Made by a program: the position numbers and the translations under genes. From Candidatus Iainarchaeum sp. (GTDB lineage Archaea > Iainarchaeota > Iainarchaeia > Iainarchaeales > JAAZKV01): a stretch of DNA of 10,794 nt. Shown in pieces: positions 6,544-10,794 of this stretch (position 1 is its first letter; each line of letters begins with the position of its first letter). The DNA lies in NCBI GenBank assembly GCA_018651445.1, contig JABIDZ010000051.1, positions 1 to 10,794 of the forward strand, in the 5' to 3' direction. The notes beneath the pieces are model-generated. The model worked only from the letters and a program-made list of their open reading frames with translations, made no database searches and was not told where the DNA came from.

Positions 6544-8058
6544 ATGATTAAGCCAAAAGACATTGACTTTTTGCCGGAGAACGCGGGTTGTTACTTATTC
6601 AAAGACGATAAAGGCAAAGTACTCTATGTTGGAAAAGCAAAAAACTTGAAAAAAAGAGTTAAATCTTATTTTGGGAAAAACGATCACACACATAAAACAA
6701 GAATGCTTGTAGAACGAATAAAAAAGATTGATTTTATTATAACAAAAACCGAGAGTGAAGCGTTCTTGCTTGAAAACAATCTAATCAAACTCCATTACCC
6801 TCGATTCAACATTGATTTAAAGGATTCAAGAAGATACGCGTATCTTCGACTCACAAAAGACGCTTACCCAATACTTGAAGTTGTAAGGATTCGAGAAAAA
6901 ACAGGTGAGTACTTTGGACCATTTACGTCTGGAAGAATAAGAAAAATTGTAATGGACACGATTACTAGAAACTTTAAAATTCTAACAAAAAGACCTTCAA
7001 AAAATCTAACAAAGATACTTGATCAAAAAGAATACGCAAAAAGAGTTGCGCTAGCAAGAAAAATCCTCAAAGGCCATAGTGAGAAGCTCATAGCAGAACT
7101 AGCAAAAGAAATGGAAAAAAATTCAAAAGCAGAGAACTTTGAATACTCAATTACACTTCGCAATCAAATACAAGCTCTTGCAACAATGAAAGAAAAGCAA
7201 GTAATGGAACTAGGTCGAAGCATTGACGCAAACATAATTAACTACGGAGTTTATGGCGGAGAAGTATATCTTTTATTATTCAACGTACGTAAAGGAGTAG
7301 TTGAGGACAAACAAGAATTTGTTTTTGATTATTACGACGATTTCTTAGAAGACTTTTTAGCACAAATATATCAAAACCAATTACCTCCAAAAGAGCTAAT
7401 CATTCCTATAAAAGTCGGAGAATACTTGCAAAATTATTTAACAAAGAAAAGAGGTAGTAAAGTCAAAATCACTACTCCGGTTAAAGGAGAGAAAAAAGAA
7501 TTGCTAAACTTTGTACACCAAAACATTAATGCAACGTTTTTTGCTGGAAAAGAACGAATGGAAGAACTACAAAAATCAATTCGCTTACCAAAAATACCTA
7601 CGCTTATTGAGTGCTTTGATATTTCTCATTTAAGCGGAACAAATACGGTTGCTGCAATGGTTGCTTTTGAAAATGGGTTTGCAAAAAAGTCTTTGTATCG
7701 AAAATTCAAAATTAAAACAGATGCGGGAGGAGATGATTTAGTCGCAATGAACGAAGCTATCGAACGAAGATATGGTGGAAGCCTTTCAAAAAAAATGAAG
7801 TTTCCGGATCTAATCGTAATTGATGGCGGAAGAACACAATTAAACATTGCAATAAGTGTTCTAAAAGACTTGAAACTAACTATTCCAGTGATTTCTCTTG
7901 CAAAAGAATTTGAAGAGATCCATGTACCCTATACTAAAATTCCTTTTAGGTTAAACAAAAACAACAAGGGTTTACAAATGATAATCAATATTCGTGATGA
8001 AGCGCATAGATTCGCAAACGCTTATCGAAAAACTCTTCAAAGCAAGGGATTTAAATAA
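6544..8058 (+). CDS. uvrC: excinuclease ABC subunit UvrC, reduced form
   Basis: UvrC makes both incisions flanking a lesion after UvrA/UvrB recognition. Residues ~12-80 are the GIY-YIG nuclease (G15-C-Y17, 'LYVGKAKNLKKRV' with Arg38, Glu77) for the 3' cut. The UvrB-binding UVR motif is near 189-213 ('NSKAENFEYSITLRNQIQAL'). The C-terminal RNase H-like nuclease for the 5' cut keeps its catalytic set: Asp359 ('FDISH'), the Asp397/398 pair, Asp427 ('VIDGG') and His488 ('DEAHRFA'). At 504 residues it is ~100 shorter than typical. It stops 16 residues after His488, so the tandem helix-hairpin-helix is missing. Residues 140-165, where other UvrCs carry four cysteines for a [4Fe-4S] cluster, contain none. 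Only two Cys (16 and 357) exist in the protein. No frameshift is visible downstream. Confidence 0.96.
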   Translation: MIKPKDIDFLPENAGCYLFKDDKGKVLYVGKAKNLKKRVKSYFGKNDHTHKTRMLVERIKKIDFIITKTESEAFLLENNLIKLHYPRFNIDLKDSRRYAYLRLTKDAYPILEVVRIREKTGEYFGPFTSGRIRKIVMDTITRNFKILTKRPSKNLTKILDQKEYAKRVALARKILKGHSEKLIAELAKEMEKNSKAENFEYSITLRNQIQALATMKEKQVMELGRSIDANIINYGVYGGEVYLLLFNVRKGVVEDKQEFVFDYYDDFLEDFLAQIYQNQLPPKELIIPIKVGEYLQNYLTKKRGSKVKITTPVKGEKKELLNFVHQNINATFFAGKERMEELQKSIRLPKIPTLIECFDISHLSGTNTVAAMVAFENGFAKKSLYRKFKIKTDAGGDDLVAMNEAIERRYGGSLSKKMKFPDLIVIDGGRTQLNIAISVLKDLKLTIPVISLAKEFEEIHVPYTKIPFRLNKNNKGLQMIINIRDEAHRFANAYRKTLQSKGFK

Positions 8059-8060
8059 AA
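8051..8060 (+). promoter_or_regulatory. putative TATA box of the hydrolase gene, overlapping the uvrC stop
   Basis: The sequence ttaaataaaa includes the uvrC stop TAA (8056-8058) and is centred about 32 nt before the next ATG (8088). It may give the hydrolase its own promoter. Read-through from uvrC is also possible. Confidence 0.35.
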
Positions 8061-8070
8061 CTGACTATTA

Positions 8071-8075
8071 TTTTT
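8071..8075 (+). terminator. T5 run after uvrC
   Basis: A T5 run lies 13-17 nt after the uvrC stop, within attatttttatag. It could end or attenuate the uvrC transcript. It is weak evidence, because such runs are frequent in this AT-rich DNA. Confidence 0.25.
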
Positions 8076-8087
8076 ATAGATGATTAT

Positions 8088-8648
8088 ATGAAATTTTTTA
8101 TTATTCACGGATCTATTGGAAATCCTAATTCCCATTGGTTTCCTTGGTTAAAAGACCAATTAATCGCACAAGGACACGAGGCTTTTGCTCCGGCTTTCCC
8201 AAATCCACCAAACCAATCATTAGATAATTGGATGAAAGAGTTTGCACCATTACTAGACCAAGTTGATGAAGAAACTGTGTTTATTGGACACTCATTAGCC
8301 CCCGCATTTATTTTATCTATTCTTGAAAAATTAAATACACCGATTAAAGCGTGTTATTTCATTTCTGGTTTTTTAGGTTCAATTGGAGATGAAGAGTATG
8401 ATCCAATCAATAAAACTTTTACTGAAAAAGAATTTAATTTTGATAAGATAAAACAAAATTGTAATAAATTTGTTTGCTTTGCTTCGGATAATGATCCGTA
8501 TGTTCCTTTCAAAAAGATGAAAGACTTTGCTAAAGAATTAGACTCCGAATTTATTGTTGTAAAAGGCGCCGAACATTTCCAAGATAACAGCGGGTTTACT
8601 TCGTTTGAACAATTACTCAAAAAAATAAAAGACGCTCAAAATATCTAA
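8088..8648 (+). CDS. RBBP9/YdeN-family serine hydrolase (alpha/beta fold)
   Basis: The protein has 186 residues, the family's usual length. The N-terminus 'FIIHGSIGNPNSHWFPWLK' is the typical His-Gly oxyanion region followed by an 'HWxxWL' motif. The nucleophile elbow is 'GHSLA' with Ser69. Asp134 or Asp136 in 'SDNDPYVP' and His163 in 'GAEHFQDNSGF' complete a plausible catalytic triad. Family members are small cytoplasmic esterase-like proteins with poorly defined natural substrates. It lies 29 bp after uvrC and 51 bp before uvrB on the same strand. This may reflect co-transcription, but no repair role is known for the family. Confidence 0.9.
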   Translation: MKFFIIHGSIGNPNSHWFPWLKDQLIAQGHEAFAPAFPNPPNQSLDNWMKEFAPLLDQVDEETVFIGHSLAPAFILSILEKLNTPIKACYFISGFLGSIGDEEYDPINKTFTEKEFNFDKIKQNCNKFVCFASDNDPYVPFKKMKDFAKELDSEFIVVKGAEHFQDNSGFTSFEQLLKKIKDAQNI

Positions 8649-8699
8649 AATTAAGTCGTCTAGAAAGAAGTAAAAAGCTTGCCTAGCGAGATTATTTAA

Positions 8700-10664
8700 A
8701 TGGAAAAATACAAATTTGAACTAGGAGAACAATTCAAACTAAAAGCCGGCTTTAAGCCGGCTGGCGACCAAATAAAAGCAATTAGTGAACTTGTTGACGG
8801 GATAAAGCGAGGCGTAAACCCTCAAACACTTATGGGTGTAACTGGGAGTGGAAAAACATTCACTATAGCAAATGTTATACAACAAGTACAAAAACCAACT
8901 CTTGTATTAGCACATAACAAGACTTTGGCTGCACAATTATTCAATGAATTCAAAGCTTTTTTCCCAGAGAATAGAGTAGAGTACTTTGTGTCGTTCTATG
9001 ATTATTATCAACCAGAATCATATATTCCTGCAAGCGACCAATACATCGAGAAAGACTCTCAAATAAATGAGTATATTGAGCGAATGAGACTCTCAGCAAC
9101 TGCTTCACTTATGAGTAGACAAGACGTAATAATTATTGCAAGCGTGTCTTGTATTTATGGGTTAGGAAACCCAGATAATTTCACTGGCCTAGGTTTTGAA
9201 ATAGAAGTTGGACAAAAAGTTAGCCGAAAAGAGATACAACTAAAACTAATTGAAGCTCAATATGCGCGAAACGATATAGAACTATTGAGTGGAAGGTATC
9301 GCGTAAAAGGGGATACAATTGATCTTGTTCCGGGTTATGATCGCGACATTATTCGCATAGAATTCTTTGGTGACAACGTAGAAAAGATATTTTTAATTGA
9401 CAAAGCTAGTGGAGAAAAGCTAGACGAACTAAAACATTATTTTTTGTTTCCTGCAAGACACTTTGTTGTCCCAGAAGAAAAGACAAAAAAAACAATTGAA
9501 CTGATAAGAGCTGAACTTGCGACGCGTTTACCTGAACTAGGAATGATTGAAGCTCATCGATTAAAACAAAGAACTAATTATGATTTAGAACTCCTTGAAA
9601 ACCTTGGTTTTTGTAAGGGAATAGAAAATTATTCAAGACATTTTGATGGTCGAAGCGAAGGCGACAAACCGTTTTGTTTACTTGATTATTTTAAAAACAA
9701 TTTTTTGATTGTGGTTGATGAAAGTCACCAAACACTGCCTCAATTTAATGGAATGTATAAGGGAGATCGTAAACGAAAAGAAACTTTGGTAGAATATGGG
9801 TTTAGGTTACCAAGTGCACGCGATAATCGTCCTCTAAAGTTTAATGAGTTTGAAAAGTACTTGGATAAAGAAGACGTTATTTTTGTTAGTGCTACTCCTG
9901 ATAAATACGAAAGAGAAAACTCTAAAAAAATTGTTGAACAAATCATTAGACCCACAGGTTTAATCGATCCAGTAATAGAGATTCATGGTACCCAAGGGCA
10001 AATGCAACACACATTAGATGAAATTGATAGGATTATTAAAAGAGGAGAAAGAGTTCTTGTTACTACTCTAACAAAAAAACTAGCAGAAGAAGTAAGTGAC
10101 TTTTTTGCTTCAAAGAAAATAAAATCTAGGTACTTGCACTCTGAAATAAAGACTCTTGAGCGAACAGAACTGTTAAGACAACTGCGAGAAGGTAAGTTTG
10201 ATGTTTTAGTAGGGATAAATCTCTTAAGAGAAGGAATTGATTTACCCGAAGTAGGTTTAATAGCGATTTTTGATGCTGATAAAGAAGGGTTCTTGCGAGA
10301 CCAAAAGAGTTTAATTCAAATCATTGGTAGAGCAGCTAGAAACTCGGCGTCAAGAGTAATTCTTTACGCTGATCGTGAAACCAAATCAATGAAAGGAGCT
10401 ATCGAGGAAACAGAGAGAAGAAGAAAAATACAAATGGAGTACAACAAAAAACATAACATTACTCCTAAAACGATTATCAAACCGATTGAAGCAGCAAAAG
10501 TACTTATTACGGACACAAAGCACATTCCAATGAGTGAAAAGAAACGTCTGGTTCCACAACTAGAAGTAGAAATGAAAGAAGCTGCTGATAAACTCAACTT
10601 CGAATTAGCTATTGCACTTAGGGACAAGATCGCTAAGCTAAAACAAGAACTTAGCAAAAAATGA
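8700..10664 (+). CDS. uvrB: excinuclease ABC subunit UvrB
   Basis: UvrB is the helicase-fold protein that verifies damage after UvrA delivers it, then recruits UvrC. Its 654 residues match the family (about 660-670). The Q-like motif 'KPAGDQ' is near residue 20, Walker A 'GVTGSGKT' near 46, and the damage-probing beta-hairpin 'YDYYQPESYIPASDQYIEK' near 100. The Walker B-type 'DESH' is near 340. Helicase motifs V/VI are 'GINLLREGIDLPEVG' and 'QIIGRAARN'. The C-terminal UVR domain 'EAADKLNFELAIALRDKIA' (last ~35 residues) is intact and would pair with the UVR motif of UvrC. The ATG at 8700 gives the expected N-terminus. No Shine-Dalgarno site is seen. A weak AT stretch (agtaaaaag, 8669-8677) about 27 nt upstream may be its TATA box. 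Confidence 0.98.
   Translation: MEKYKFELGEQFKLKAGFKPAGDQIKAISELVDGIKRGVNPQTLMGVTGSGKTFTIANVIQQVQKPTLVLAHNKTLAAQLFNEFKAFFPENRVEYFVSFYDYYQPESYIPASDQYIEKDSQINEYIERMRLSATASLMSRQDVIIIASVSCIYGLGNPDNFTGLGFEIEVGQKVSRKEIQLKLIEAQYARNDIELLSGRYRVKGDTIDLVPGYDRDIIRIEFFGDNVEKIFLIDKASGEKLDELKHYFLFPARHFVVPEEKTKKTIELIRAELATRLPELGMIEAHRLKQRTNYDLELLENLGFCKGIENYSRHFDGRSEGDKPFCLLDYFKNNFLIVVDESHQTLPQFNGMYKGDRKRKETLVEYGFRLPSARDNRPLKFNEFEKYLDKEDVIFVSATPDKYERENSKKIVEQIIRPTGLIDPVIEIHGTQGQMQHTLDEIDRIIKRGERVLVTTLTKKLAEEVSDFFASKKIKSRYLHSEIKTLERTELLRQLREGKFDVLVGINLLREGIDLPEVGLIAIFDADKEGFLRDQKSLIQIIGRAARNSASRVILYADRETKSMKGAIEETERRRKIQMEYNKKHNITPKTIIKPIEAAKVLITDTKHIPMSEKKRLVPQLEVEMKEAADKLNFELAIALRDKIAKLKQELSKK
8744..8762. 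repeat. GC-rich inverted repeat in the 5' end of uvrB
   Basis: Nine-base arms agccggctt and aagccggct surround a single T and form a perfect inverted repeat. In RNA this gives a 7-bp GC-rich stem with a TTTAA loop, starting 44 nt after the uvrB ATG. It encodes 'KAGFKPAG', including the Q-like motif, so coding constraint may explain part of it. Confidence 0.7.
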
Positions 10665-10715
10665 CTTTGTCCCAAGGAACCTTTGCAACGCTAGTGCATT
10701 CGATCTTTAATCCGA
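10664..10715. repeat. diverged intergenic element, copy B
   Basis: This 52-nt stretch starts at the last base of the uvrB stop codon and aligns with copy A (4607-4660). An ATG at 10661 overlaps the uvrB stop as ATGA and opens a 19-codon frame to TAG at 10718-10720, reading 'MTLSQGTFATLVHSIFNPI'. The frame is the one conserved against copy A. A translationally coupled microprotein is possible, but a non-coding repeat is equally likely. Confidence 0.4.
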
Positions 10716-10794
10716 TTTAGGATTAAGATCCAAATTACAAAGAAGAAAACAATTAGTTTTTGTATTAATGCCGAGCCATTTGAAAAATAAAATA
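10691..10794 (-). CDS. C-terminal end of a probable membrane protein (partial)
   Basis: The minus strand is open from the window edge to a TAG at 10691-10693, giving 33 residues. It contains a hydrophobic run 'LIVFFFVIWILIL' followed by a basic tail 'NRIKDRMH'. This is the usual form of a membrane helix with positive cytoplasmic end. It would converge with uvrB, with 26 bp between stops. Random AT-rich DNA can also yield Phe/Ile/Leu runs, so the call is tentative. The rest of the gene would be beyond the right edge. Confidence 0.4.
   Translation of the reverse strand, partial: FYFSNGSALIQKLIVFFFVIWILILNRIKDRMH
10702..10730. repeat. strong inverted repeat downstream of uvrB
   Basis: Arms gatctttaatcc (10702-10713) and ggattaagatc (10720-10730) pair over 11 bp with one bulged T and a 6-nt loop. 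The hairpin lies 38 nt after the uvrB stop and inside the putative minus-strand coding end. It may stabilise or end transcripts. No T-run follows directly on either strand, so it is not a classic intrinsic terminator. Confidence 0.6.

Noticed and set aside
8059..8087. A lost UvrC C-terminal domain through a frameshift
   Set aside because: Only 29 bp separate uvrC from the hydrolase and no frame there or beyond encodes helix-hairpin-helix motifs, so the shortening looks genuine.
8641..8699. A shared operator upstream of uvrA and uvrB based on the common word cttgcc
   Set aside because: Only six bases match exactly (about 1116-1121 and 8678-8683). The flanking similarity is loose and uvrC lacks it upstream, so chance is sufficient.
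10364..10675. A 103-codon minus-strand open frame over the uvrB 3' end
   Set aside because: It overlaps the conserved helicase end and UVR domain of UvrB. The translation is Ser/Leu/Ile-rich without recognisable features.

Overview
The window looks like a chromosomal piece of a small-genome, AT-rich archaeon, most likely a DPANN lineage (Woesearchaeota or Pacearchaeota-like). This placement is inference. It rests on a TrmB-family regulator, AT-rich TATA-like boxes about 24-32 nt before most start codons with almost no Shine-Dalgarno motifs (leaderless-type transcription), oligo-T ends instead of bacterial hairpin terminators, tightly packed genes, and a bacterial-type UvrABC repair set of the kind many mesophilic archaea acquired. 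By eye the G+C content is about one third.

Layout. Positions 1-629 hold the C-terminal half of a MacB/FtsX-type ABC permease cut by the window edge. A small two-helix membrane protein with a bacterial PH-like domain follows (662-1096). uvrA (1172-3970) converges on a minus-strand gene (3980-4546) whose N-terminal half is a class I methyltransferase core and whose C-terminal half resembles the SPASM/Twitch tail of radical SAM enzymes. Behind it, on the same strand, is a TrmB-type regulator (4686-5438). The regulator is divergent from a HAD-family phosphatase gene (5497-6108) across only 58 bp that seem to hold one shared, near-palindromic TATA box. A small cupin gene (6124-6465, minus) converges on the HAD gene. 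Then come uvrC (6544-8058), an RBBP9/YdeN-type serine hydrolase (8088-8648) and uvrB (8700-10664), all on the plus strand. The right edge contains the probable 3' end of a convergent minus-strand membrane-protein gene (10691-10794).

Function. UvrA, UvrB and UvrC together would give complete damage recognition, verification and dual incision for nucleotide excision repair. UvrA and UvrB look full length and canonical. UvrC is a reduced form: it keeps the GIY-YIG, UVR and RNase H-like parts but lacks the four-cysteine Fe-S motif and ends before the usual helix-hairpin-helix pair. The genes between uvrA and uvrC form an accessory cassette with no obvious repair role.

Most worth a second look are the methyltransferase/SPASM chimera, the reduced UvrC, the single TATA box serving two divergent genes, and a pair of diverged ~52-nt intergenic elements (4607-4660 and 10664-10715) that align at about 70% with mismatches weighted to third codon positions. 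I see no CRISPR array, tRNA, rRNA or insertion sequence. No gene-free stretch exceeds 300 bases.
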